Source: SAR324 cluster bacterium REDSEA-S27_B3
GTDB taxonomy: Bacteria > SAR324 > NAC60-12
Direction: 5' to 3'
DNA length: 64,000 nucleotides
NCBI GenBank assembly: GCA_001627865.1
Contig: LUQO01000031.1
Coordinates: 62,001-126,000, forward strand
Part shown: positions 9,523-18,716 of the stretch, one piece after another
Numbering within the stretch: the stretch's first letter is position 1
How the letters are laid out: each line of letters starts with the position of its first letter
Translations under genes and position numbers: made by a program
The notes under the pieces: model-generated
Seen by the model: only the letters and a program-made list of their open reading frames with translations
The model's database searches: none
Told to the model about the DNA's origin: nothing

Positions 9523-10746
9523 CTATTTTTTAGAGTTTGCTTTCAAACCTGCATTAATACGTAACGGCAGAGCATGAAGCTTGATAAAACCAACAGCATC
9601 TTTTGGATCATAAGCGCCGTGGTCTGCCTCCATTGTGGCCATGTCCTCGGCATAAAGGCTGTTTGGTGATTTACGTCCGGTAACCATACAATTTCCCTTA
9701 TAAAGTTCAAGGCGAACTGTACCGTTTACCGGTTCCTGAGTTTTCTTCACCATCTCCAGAAGTATTTCCATCTCCGGAGAAAACCAAAAACCATCATAAG
9801 TCAATTGCGCGAATCGCGGCATAAGTGAATCTTTAAGATTGATCACACCACGATTTAATGTAATTGACTCAATAGCCCGGTGTGCGATATGTAAAATTGT
9901 TCCTCCCGGTGTTTCATAAACGCCACGATTTTTCATGCCGACAAAGCGTGATTCAACCATATCGACACGACCGATTCCATGCAGTCCCCCTACCTCATTG
10001 AGATGCCTCAACAACTTTGCCGGAGAGTATTCTTTTCCGTCAATTGCCGTAGGATTCCCTTTCTCAAATTCAATCTGAATTTCCTGTGCTTCTGAAGGTG
10101 CTTGTTGAGGAGACTTTGAATATTCAAACATTTCCTGCAAAGGTGACTGCCAGGGATCTTCCAGCATTCCGGATTCAAAACTGATATGCATCAGATTTTC
10201 ATCTGAACTCCATGGTTGTTCTTTGGAAGCCTTTACCGGAATGCCATATTTTTTAGCGTAAGCCAGTAATTCTGTACGGCCGGGATATTTTTGATAAAAC
10301 TCAGGGATTTTCCAGGGAGCAACTATACTAATTTCCGGATTGAGGGCATAATAACTTAACTCGAAGCGCACCTGATCATTGCCCTTGCCGGTTGCACCGT
10401 GAGACACAGCAGCTGCACCTTCACGCTTCGCAACTTCAATTTGTTTTTTTGAAATAAGTGGGCGAGCCAGTGATGTCCCAAGCAAATATGTGCCTTCATA
10501 AAGCGCGTTCCAGTGAATAGACGGAAAAACATAATCCTGAACAAATTCTTCCTCTACATTTTCAACCAGGACTTGTTTGGCACCGGCTTTTTTGCCTTTT
10601 TCAAGAATTGCATCAAGGTCTTCAACTTTCTGTCCTAAATCAAGACAAAGAGCAATTACTTCATACCCCTGCTGGTTCAGCCAATGTACAATTACTGAAG
10701 TATCAAGACCTCCTGAATATGCTAATACGAGTTTTTCTCTTTTCAT
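9523..10746 (-). CDS. argG: Argininosuccinate synthase
   Basis: LVLAYSGGLDTSVIVHWL, GATGKGNDQVRFELSYYAL. Confidence 0.98.
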   Translation of the reverse strand: MKREKLVLAYSGGLDTSVIVHWLNQQGYEVIALCLDLGQKVEDLDAILEKGKKAGAKQVLVENVEEEFVQDYVFPSIHWNALYEGTYLLGTSLARPLISKKQIEVAKREGAAAVSHGATGKGNDQVRFELSYYALNPEISIVAPWKIPEFYQKYPGRTELLAYAKKYGIPVKASKEQPWSSDENLMHISFESGMLEDPWQSPLQEMFEYSKSPQQAPSEAQEIQIEFEKGNPTAIDGKEYSPAKLLRHLNEVGGLHGIGRVDMVESRFVGMKNRGVYETPGGTILHIAHRAIESITLNRGVINLKDSLMPRFAQLTYDGFWFSPEMEILLEMVKKTQEPVNGTVRLELYKGNCMVTGRKSPNSLYAEDMATMEADHGAYDPKDAVGFIKLHALPLRINAGLKANSKK

Positions 10747-10748
10747 GT

Positions 10749-11240
10749 TCAGTTAAGCTGTGTTTCAGAAACCTGACTGATCTGATCTTCTTCATGCTCT
10801 TCATGGTAACCCGGGTATTTTTCCGGGTCCACAGACCTGGTCCGGATTACTTTGAGAGCAACAGGCCCTTTTTTACCAGGACCTACTTCAAATTCAACTC
10901 TATCCCCAAGATTCAGATAACGAAATCCTGACTGCCGAATTTCAGATTGGTGGACAAAGAGGTCATCACCCACATCCTGCTCGATGAAGCCAAATCCCTT
11001 ACTCGGGCTGAACCATTTTACTGTGCCATCCCGCCGCAGTACTTCTTTGTTTTCACTAGTATTTTTTGTTTGCAAAATAATTATTGTCACCAGGGCGGCG
11101 ACAGAAATTATTGCTAAAAGCAGTATTGAATTTTTTGTTAAGATTAATTCATTTGTCTTCTGATTCCAGATTAAATAGAGCAATCCAAGAATTACAGCAG
11201 TTTGAACTGTAACGACTGCAAGTACAGATTTGTTGTTCAT
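10749..11240 (-). CDS. Membrane-anchored cold-shock domain protein
   Basis: Two predicted N-terminal TM helices followed by a CSD ([30 protein letters not shown]). Confidence 0.88.
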   Translation of the reverse strand: MNNKSVLAVVTVQTAVILGLLYLIWNQKTNELILTKNSILLLAIISVAALVTIIILQTKNTSENKEVLRRDGTVKWFSPSKGFGFIEQDVGDDLFVHQSEIRQSGFRYLNLGDRVEFEVGPGKKGPVALKVIRTRSVDPEKYPGYHEEHEEDQISQVSETQLN

Positions 11241-11321
11241 AATTATTTATAGTTAACATTTGTTTTTTTGAATTATTTAAAAAACTGAGTTTTTGATTTG
11301 ATTTTATGATGTTCATTAAAA

Positions 11322-12269
11322 TTATCCTGACTGTTCAGCCAGCCAACGCTCGGCATCTATTGCGGCCATACATCCTGTGCCGGCAGCAGTCACTGCCTGA
11401 CGATAAACATGATCCTGAACATCTCCGGATGCAAAAACTCCTTCGATCGATGTATTAGTCGTACCGGGAGTAACTTGTATATAACCGTTTTCGTCAAGGT
11501 TCAATTGATCTTTGAACAACGAGGTATTTGGAGTGTGTCCAATTGCAATGAACAATCCTGTTAAAGGATGTTCGGTGATATTATCAGTTTTGACATTCCT
11601 CACTTTAAGTGAAGTCATGCCGTCTTTAGGGTTGCCTACCACTTCTTCAACAACTGTGTCCCAGAAAAATGAAATTTTTTCATGATCAATAGCACGTTTC
11701 TGCATGATTTTGCTGCCGCGTAATTCATCGCGCCGGTGAATCAGTGTGACACTTTTACACATATTTGCCAGATAAAGAGCCTCCTCTAAAGCAGTATCTC
11801 CTCCTCCCACAACTCCAACATCCTGATCACGGAAGAAAAAACCATCACAGGTGGCACAGGCTGAAACTCCTTTTCCGCTGTATTCTTTTTCTGATTCCAA
11901 ACCCAGCCAGCGCGCAGAAGCGCCTGAGGATATAATCAGTGAATCACATGTCAGGGTGTCCTTATTATCAAGAATGAGTTTAAAAGGACGTTTAGATAAA
12001 TCAGTCTCAATCACATCTCCATTAAAAAATTTGGTGCCAAAACGTAAAGCCTGAGCTTTGAGCAATTCCATCATTTCCGGACCTTTGATCCCATCAGGGA
12101 AACCAGGATAATTTTCAACATCTGTTGTGATCATCAACTGCCCCCCTGCTTCTCTGCCTGAGACGACAACAGGACTCAGGATTGCTCTTGCGGCATAAAT
12201 TGCCGCAGTTAATCCGGCAGGTCCCGATCCTAGAATTATAAGTTTATGATGCTGGTTTGTTTCTGACAT
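11322..12269 (-). CDS. trxB: Thioredoxin-disulfide reductase
   Basis: ILGSGPAGLTAAIYAARA, CATCDGFFFRDQDVGVVGGGDTALEEALYL, FASGDVQD. Confidence 0.97.
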   Translation of the reverse strand: MSETNQHHKLIILGSGPAGLTAAIYAARAILSPVVVSGREAGGQLMITTDVENYPGFPDGIKGPEMMELLKAQALRFGTKFFNGDVIETDLSKRPFKLILDNKDTLTCDSLIISSGASARWLGLESEKEYSGKGVSACATCDGFFFRDQDVGVVGGGDTALEEALYLANMCKSVTLIHRRDELRGSKIMQKRAIDHEKISFFWDTVVEEVVGNPKDGMTSLKVRNVKTDNITEHPLTGLFIAIGHTPNTSLFKDQLNLDENGYIQVTPGTTNTSIEGVFASGDVQDHVYRQAVTAAGTGCMAAIDAERWLAEQSG

Positions 12270-12394
12270 TTTAACTCAAATATAGCATTAACTCTTAATC
12301 AAATACACTTCGGTATGGAGTGTTTTATGTGTGCAACGGACTAGAGTTTATCTGTCAATTCCGGAGGGTATGACTGAAAAAAACACCACACAGT

Positions 12395-12469
12395 ATGTAG
12401 TCTTTTACTTTTTTTGAAATAAAGCAGAGAAGATTTAATCAAAGATGCAGCTGCATTGCAAGACTACAT
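12395..12469. repeat. Inverted repeat (10-bp arms) enclosing a small palindrome in the trxB-mutL intergenic region
   Basis: ATGTAGTCTT (12395-12404) and AAGACTACAT (12460-12469), enclosing ATGCAGCTGCAT. Confidence 0.5.
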
Positions 12470-12576
12470 CTTAAGGAATTTTATATCTTAACGTTTTATT
12501 GTAACCGGTAAATCATTCTAACATTTTGGAGTAAATCAGGATCAAGTCAATTAGCCTGATTTTGAAATCTTAACAT

Positions 12577-14574
12577 TCAAAGCCTTAACCGTCTTTCCAA
12601 TTCCTGCACAGACAATTCTACTAAAAAAGGGATATCCTGCAGTGAAGACAACGGACTCCCTAATTCTTCCCATTGTGCAAGCAAACTCTCCATTTCTGAC
12701 AATGTTAGCTGCTGCTCAGGATTCATGGATGCAAACTCCGCAACTATCAGAGAAATGTCCCGTAAGATTTCTTCTACATGACCACTTTTGCCAAAAAGTG
12801 CCAGCCGGTCCAGGATTTCAGAAATCACTTTTTTTACTTGATCTTCTTCCAGATATTGAGGAATAGAGTTGACTGCAAAGGTACTTCCTCCAAATGGGCT
12901 GACCGCAAATCCGGATTGCGCCAATGGTTCTAAATGTTGTTCCAGCAATGCTGACTCCTGAGGGCTTAGTTCCAGTAATAATGAAGCTTTGAAAGTTTGA
13001 ACCGGAACTCCCTGTTTTTGAAGTGCCTCCACATAGATATCGTAAAGTAACCGCTGATGCAGCGCACGCTGCTCAATCAGTACAAGTCCTGCCTCATTTT
13101 CAGCAATGATATATGCTTTACGGAACTGCCCAAGAACCCGGATGTTTTTTGGTACCTCAGGAAGCGGTGAAATCAGTAGCAGATTGCGGGCCTTATTTTC
13201 AGTCGTGTAGTCTGTTTGTTCCGGACTGTGAAATGAAGAAGCGGATTTTCCCGGAATAGTGAATTTTTGTTTAGATCCTTCCGGAAGTAAATTTGAACCG
13301 GCAAATTCTGTATCAAAGTTTAAACGAGTTTTTTTTCCAGATGCTGCTGATTTCAGCGAACCTGCTGGCGGCAATTCTCTTGCTTCAATTTTGCGCACGT
13401 TTTTCTTTGCTGTGTTTGGAATTGCTGATTTTTTTCCCTCCAAAGGCAGCGGATCATCCATCGGCAGTTCAATTTGTCCGGAAACACCTTGATACGACAT
13501 TTGGGTTTGTGAATGTTCACGTCCAAAAAACCTGCGGCTCGCGCATTCCTTCAAAGCACGTGATATTTGATCTGCCAGAATTGTATGCACCAACTGACTG
13601 TTCCGGAAACGAATTTCTGTCTTTGCCGGATGCACATTTACATCAATTTCAGTTGGGTTTATCTGCATATTGAGGAAAAAAGCCGGATGCTGATTTTTCC
13701 CCAGAAAAATTCCATAACCATCATAAATTCCGTGGTTAACAGCAGGGGATTTTACATTGCGATTATTCACAAAAATATACTGCCAGCGCCTGCTTGTTCT
13801 TGGTTTTGAGGGAAAAGAAACAAATCCGGAAAACTGAAGATATGTTTCTTCATGTTTTACCGGCATCATACTGTCCATGAACTCTTCTCCAAAAATCTGC
13901 TGGATGCGTATTTCCAGTCCCTGTCCTCCGGTCAAATTGAGTAACAGTTGCCGATTGTGAGTAAGACGAAAATGAATATCCGGATGAGCAAGGGACTTCT
14001 GTAAAATATGCTGCTGAATGTGCTGCAGTTCAGTTGCAGTGGTTTTCAGGAATTTCAATCTGGCAGGTGTATTGTAAAAAAGGCGCTCCACGGTAATTTT
14101 TGTGCCTTTCGGAAATCCGGTCTTGCTGAGTTCCTCAAGATAGCCTCCCTTGATTTGAATTCTAGTGCCGCCTTGATTTTCATCATTGCAGGTCAACATC
14201 TCAAAATGAGAAACAGAGGCGATAGAGGCCAGCGCTTCTCCGCGGAATCCCAGAGTTTGGATGCGAAACAAATCATCTTCATCAAAAATTTTGCTAGTCG
14301 CGTGCCTTTCCACGGCAAGTTGCGCGTCAGATTCGTTCATGCCGCATCCGTTATCCAGAATGGAAATCAAATCTTTCCCGCCGTTTTTAACAGTGACATG
14401 CACATCTTTAGCTCCTGCATCAATAGCGTTTTCCAGCAACTCCTTTACCACTGATGCAGGCCGTTCGACAACTTCCCCTGCTGCAATTTTATTTATCAAT
14501 GTTTCCGGAAGAATTCGGACTATGCTGTTCGAAACATTGTCTGAAGATGCTTTTAAGGTCTTTTTCTCAGTCAT
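12577..14574 (-). CDS. mutL: DNA mismatch repair protein MutL
   Basis: LPETLINKIAAGEVVERPASVVKELLENAIDAGA, GFRGEALASIASVSHFE motifs. Confidence 0.98.
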   Translation of the reverse strand: MTEKKTLKASSDNVSNSIVRILPETLINKIAAGEVVERPASVVKELLENAIDAGAKDVHVTVKNGGKDLISILDNGCGMNESDAQLAVERHATSKIFDEDDLFRIQTLGFRGEALASIASVSHFEMLTCNDENQGGTRIQIKGGYLEELSKTGFPKGTKITVERLFYNTPARLKFLKTTATELQHIQQHILQKSLAHPDIHFRLTHNRQLLLNLTGGQGLEIRIQQIFGEEFMDSMMPVKHEETYLQFSGFVSFPSKPRTSRRWQYIFVNNRNVKSPAVNHGIYDGYGIFLGKNQHPAFFLNMQINPTEIDVNVHPAKTEIRFRNSQLVHTILADQISRALKECASRRFFGREHSQTQMSYQGVSGQIELPMDDPLPLEGKKSAIPNTAKKNVRKIEARELPPAGSLKSAASGKKTRLNFDTEFAGSNLLPEGSKQKFTIPGKSASSFHSPEQTDYTTENKARNLLLISPLPEVPKNIRVLGQFRKAYIIAENEAGLVLIEQRALHQRLLYDIYVEALQKQGVPVQTFKASLLLELSPQESALLEQHLEPLAQSGFAVSPFGGSTFAVNSIPQYLEEDQVKKVISEILDRLALFGKSGHVEEILRDISLIVAEFASMNPEQQLTLSEMESLLAQWEELGSPLSSLQDIPFLVELSVQELERRLRL

Positions 14575-14863
14575 TTAAAAACAAAGCGGTGAAGAAAAAA
14601 TGAATGGAAAGCAGAAGGATTTATTACTTTCGACTGTAGCATCTCATCCTAGCGCATAGCTTGAAGTGCTGCAAGCATGATGGATGTTTGCCTGGAGTTC
14701 CATATCCGTATTTGTGGAACACTACAGGCTTGGCAATAATTTGCGGCTTTGATAATTGAACGATAAACATCAGAAAACATAGTGAGGCCGGCCATTGTTC
14801 AAATAACATGAACAATGAATACCAAATCCTGCATGTATGCAATAATCTCTGGAGTGCCTTTTT

Positions 14864-15412
14864 TCAGGAAGGAATAGAAGATTTTACGGACACACTATAG
14901 CGGTCTTTATCGCTTTCCCGGCGTGTAAGAGTAAACTGCTCATGGCAAAAAAAACCTTTGGCAGCCTCTGATAAAGATGAATGCATGAATTCATGTGATT
15001 GTTCAGTGTTTGGCAAATTTAAGCGATCATTGGAAATCACCTGAAAATGGTTCCGGTCAAAGCGAATTCGTTCCTTTAAGTACGGCTCCTGCTCCAGTAA
15101 TTCCACTGCCTGCAAAGCTGCTTTCAAAACAGTGTTTAACCTTTCAGTTAAAGAACCTTCCAGGAAGCGTTTGCGCTGATAAAGCAGCCCAGGCTCTCCT
15201 TCAGATTCATCTGTGGAATAATTCCCCTCATGTGCGACCAGCAAAATGCCAGGACCTTCCGGAACATGTTTGTAATCTGCCACATCAATCAGCAGATGGT
15301 CTTTGATTTTCTGTTTCTGAATCCATGAATGGAAGATCGGTACAAATTCCGGTTGCTTCACATCGTAATTCGGTTCAGCAAATAATTTAATGCTCAGACG
15401 CTGCAAATCCAT
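14864..15412 (-). CDS. Conserved hypothetical protein
   Basis: 182-aa complete ORF in a gap between annotated minus-strand genes; domain not recognised with certainty. Confidence 0.7.
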   Translation of the reverse strand: MDLQRLSIKLFAEPNYDVKQPEFVPIFHSWIQKQKIKDHLLIDVADYKHVPEGPGILLVAHEGNYSTDESEGEPGLLYQRKRFLEGSLTERLNTVLKAALQAVELLEQEPYLKERIRFDRNHFQVISNDRLNLPNTEQSHEFMHSSLSEAAKGFFCHEQFTLTRRESDKDRYSVSVKSSIPS

Positions 15413-15471
15413 GATACTCTCCTTGACATTATGTTTGTTGATTTATAATGAATCGGTTTTTCAAACTTATG

Positions 15472-15499
15472 TTTGTGACCCCGCCAGTGGGGTCACAAA
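15472..15499 (-). terminator. Perfect 11-bp stem-loop downstream of the nitrite/sulfite reductase gene
   Basis: TTTGTGACCCC-gccagt-GGGGTCACAAA immediately 3' of the stop at 15502. Confidence 0.7.
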
Positions 15500-15501
15500 T
15501 G

Positions 15502-17751
15502 TTAACTTAATGTATTCTCAGGTAAACGGGAATAGCAGGCATGAGCCGCGTCGATAAATAGCTGTGCCTGATCAATCAATTGATGCACTGAATCAGGATC
15601 GGCCGGCACAGGTCCATGCTGATGCCTGTTTAGCAGATAACGGGCGAATTTTCCCTGGGCATATTTGTCGAAGAAAAGTTTTGTGTCCACAAATCGCTTG
15701 GTGAATTCATTAACAACAATATCCGGAGGTTCAGGCACATCGAAGTACTGTTGTTTAATCAGCGTACGGGACGCGCCCAACATGCTTTGATAAGCCAGCG
15801 CGTCAGCAAGCATATAGTTTTTCTTTTCCAGTTCCAGCTGCGCTTCAAATACTTCACGTTCAGCGTCTGCTAAGTCAAACTCTGTGGAGGTAACGACTTC
15901 TCCGGCACATTCTCCGGTGCCTCTGTCACCCAATGTAAATTCACGCGTATCACCCCAGTCATGATAAAATTCAGGACTCTCTTCGTGAGCCGGCGCGTTC
16001 TTCATCAGGTTTTCAATCAAAGAACGCAATTCCTGTTTCCCAATACGTGCAGTAAAATCAAGGAAACTTTCCTGAAGTTTACGATTTAGAACATAATGAT
16101 CAGTAATACGATTTACCACTTCAGGAATGCGTTTAGAAGGAACTGCTCCTATGGGCATACCAAACGCACCCGCGTTTTCCTTCCACTGACCTCCAAGCAC
16201 AACCTGAAAATGAGGCACCTTGTAACCATTAAGGGTGCGGCTGTTTCCGAAAAAACCAATGTCTGCCACATGGTGCTGACCGCAGGAGTTGAAACATCCG
16301 CTGACTTTGATTCGTAAATTGCGAACAGCTTCATCCATTTGAAATGATTTTTCCGCAAGTCGGGTATGCAGCTCTTCAGCCAAACCTCTGCTGGAAGAAA
16401 TACCAAGTTTGCAGGTATCAGTTCCGGGGCAGGCGGTTACATCAACGATTGTGTTTGCTCCGGAATCCGACAACCCAATCCGGCGCAAATCCTGATACAA
16501 GTCCGGAAGATCAGCTTCACTTACCCAGCGTAAAACGAAATTCTGCTCCACGGTTGTCCGTACACTTTCACCAACATATTTGCGCGCCACCTCAGCCAGT
16601 TTGCGGGTTTGATCACTGCTGAGATCACCCAATGGCAAAGCCACAGTGGCTACCGAATAACCGGGCTGCTTCTGGGCTTTTACATTTGTATGGTACCATT
16701 CCGCAAAGCCTTCTGGTTGTGGTTTTGATTCATCAAGCTCCACCGATGATTTCAAGGGTGTTTCGCCATAAGCAGGCAACTCATCCAGGAATGAGGTCCA
16801 GCGCGCATCTTCCGGTAAAATTGCTCTCTCTTCCAGGACCAGTCTTCTGAATTCATCAATGCCGAGCTTGGCTACTAAAAATTTCAGACGTGCCGTAGCA
16901 CGGTTCCTTTTTTCACCAAGACGTCCGAAAACGCGGGCAATTGCCTGTGTGATGGGCAGAAGTTCTTCCGGAGGTAAAAAGGAGTCGAAGAGTTTTGCCT
17001 GATAAGGAACGGTTCCCAATCCGCCTCCAACATAATAGGAAAAGCCATGAACTTCCTTTCCTTTCAATGTTTTTTTGACCGCGATGGCGCCAATATCATG
17101 CATCATCACCAAACCGCATGCTTCGCTCTGGCATCCGGAAAATGCGATTTTTACCTTTCTGCCAAAATCCTGGCAGTCCGGATGTCCCAGTAAAAAGTCT
17201 GCCAGTGCTTTTGCGTAAGGTGTAACGTCAAAAGATTCTCCGGAACAAACTCCTGCAGTCGGACAGGCCGTTATGTTTCGAATACTATTGCCGCAGGCTT
17301 CTCTGGTTGTGATTCCAACTGCCGCCAGGCGACGCATTATGTCTGGTGTTTCTTCAATGTGAACGTAGTGAAACTGAAAATCCTGCCGCGTGGTTACATG
17401 CAAAATACCGTTTGAGTATTCTTCTGCCACTTCAGCCAGTACATCCAGCTGGTCCGGAGTTACTCCGCCAAAAGGAATCTTGATCCGGAGCATTCCCGGG
17501 GCATCCCAGACAGTTTCCGGACCCTTGAATAAACCTGAAGGATAAGCCAGTTCGCGTGTTTCTACTCCGTCATGCCGCTGACCATTATCATAGCGTTGTC
17601 CGTAAACTCCACGTCGCAAACGTGTCTCAGCAAAAATTTTTTCATCCAGTTTGCCCAGTTTACGCAGCTCAATCTGGGTTTCAAAAATATCAATTTCCTT
17701 GCCCCAGTCCGCGGGGATTTCAGCAGATAATTGTTCTTTCCAGTTTTTCAT
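15502..17751 (-). CDS. Siroheme/4Fe-4S nitrite/sulfite reductase (ferredoxin type) with C-terminal extension
   Basis: TACPTAGVCSGESFD, FSGCQSEACGL, TACPGTDTCKLGISSS, VSGCFNSCGQHHVADIGFFG motifs; about 150 extra residues at the C-terminus. Confidence 0.93.
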   Translation of the reverse strand: MKNWKEQLSAEIPADWGKEIDIFETQIELRKLGKLDEKIFAETRLRRGVYGQRYDNGQRHDGVETRELAYPSGLFKGPETVWDAPGMLRIKIPFGGVTPDQLDVLAEVAEEYSNGILHVTTRQDFQFHYVHIEETPDIMRRLAAVGITTREACGNSIRNITACPTAGVCSGESFDVTPYAKALADFLLGHPDCQDFGRKVKIAFSGCQSEACGLVMMHDIGAIAVKKTLKGKEVHGFSYYVGGGLGTVPYQAKLFDSFLPPEELLPITQAIARVFGRLGEKRNRATARLKFLVAKLGIDEFRRLVLEERAILPEDARWTSFLDELPAYGETPLKSSVELDESKPQPEGFAEWYHTNVKAQKQPGYSVATVALPLGDLSSDQTRKLAEVARKYVGESVRTTVEQNFVLRWVSEADLPDLYQDLRRIGLSDSGANTIVDVTACPGTDTCKLGISSSRGLAEELHTRLAEKSFQMDEAVRNLRIKVSGCFNSCGQHHVADIGFFGNSRTLNGYKVPHFQVVLGGQWKENAGAFGMPIGAVPSKRIPEVVNRITDHYVLNRKLQESFLDFTARIGKQELRSLIENLMKNAPAHEESPEFYHDWGDTREFTLGDRGTGECAGEVVTSTEFDLADAEREVFEAQLELEKKNYMLADALAYQSMLGASRTLIKQQYFDVPEPPDIVVNEFTKRFVDTKLFFDKYAQGKFARYLLNRHQHGPVPADPDSVHQLIDQAQLFIDAAHACYSRLPENTLS

Positions 17752-17783
17752 ATTTCTTCTCCATGAGTTTATGAGTTTTTAAG

Positions 17784-17988
17784 GCAGAAACAGGAACGGT
17801 TTTATATTCCCTTTTCTGCATTTTGTTTTTATTTGATCTTGGGTGTCAGTGTTTTACTGACCAGATAGAAAACAATAAGTGGGATAGTTGTGTTTTAACA
17901 ACAACAGCAACAGCAGAGGCAACAGTGAAGAACAGAAATGAAGCAGGAGACTCTTGAAGAGGTCTGTGAGGGCTTGACTGCAATTTTT
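17784..17988 (-). ncRNA. Putative structured leader RNA, copy A (proximal to the reductase gene)
   Basis: Imperfect repeat of 18032-18233 with conserved order and spacing of hairpins; lies 33 nt upstream of the start codon at 17751. Confidence 0.5.
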
Positions 17989-18031
17989 ATATTTTTCATT
18001 TTTCTTCTCTTTGTGTTTTTTGTATGTAATA

Positions 18032-18233
18032 GCAGAAACAGAAATGCGTTTAAATTTCCCTGCTGCTTGTCTAAAATTTTTATGGGGAGTCAGTTCAGAA
18101 CTGACAGGATATTAAACAAATAAGTGGGATTGTTGCGTTTTAACAACAACAGCAACAACAACATAGAGAACCGGGCATGAGGCCAGCGACTTTTGGAGTC
18201 TTTTGTAAAGGCTGATATGCAAGTGTCTTCATA
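18032..18233 (-). ncRNA. Putative structured leader RNA, copy B (distal)
   Basis: Imperfect tandem copy of 17784-17988: GTCAGTTC-a-GAACTGAC vs GTCAGT-gtttt-ACTGAC; aagtgggatTGTTGCGTTTTAACAACAACAGCAACA vs aagtgggatAGTTGTGTTTTAACAACAACAGCAACA. Confidence 0.5.
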
Positions 18234-18651
18234 CCGGTTACTGAGGTAAAATTGAAGTGAAAATTTAGTTTTGATCTTTATGCAAAAATTATGTTTATTT
18301 TGAAGAAAAAAGTCAAGAAAAAAATGAATGTTGATAATTTTTTTTCATTTGTAAGTAAAACATCATCTCTGAAAGCAGCAGTTCATCTTATGATTAAATG
18401 AAAATCTGTTACTATAGAATCATTGTTCCAGCAGATTATAAATCTTTTTATTCATAATACGTTGGTATTTTTGCATGAATAAGAGTACAAAAGTAAGCAT
18501 CAGTAGTAAGGTGAGAATTATTTGTGTGCTTGTATTATGTTGCAAAAGCATCAAGGCTTAAGCAGTTTTAAGCAAACTGCAATTCAAATTGTGTTGCTTT
18601 CGTGGTTCTCACTGAAAAATAATGTTTATTCGTCTAGGGTAAACATTTATT

Positions 18652-18681
18652 GCGCCATCTGGATGAATTAAAACGTGGCGC
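18652..18681 (+). promoter_or_regulatory. Hairpin in the 5' leader of the 5'-nucleotidase gene
   Basis: GCGCCA...TGGCGC inverted repeat about 35 nt upstream of the ATG at 18717. Confidence 0.35.
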
Positions 18682-18716
18682 GGATTGTAACTAATTTCTA
18701 ATTGAAAGGAAGAAAA

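Noticed and set aside
17938-18123. 61-aa plus-strand ORF MKQETLEEVCEGLTAIFIFFIFLLFVFFVCN...
   Set aside because: Lies within and across the duplicated RNA element, is not preserved in the second copy, and runs opposite to the associated gene.
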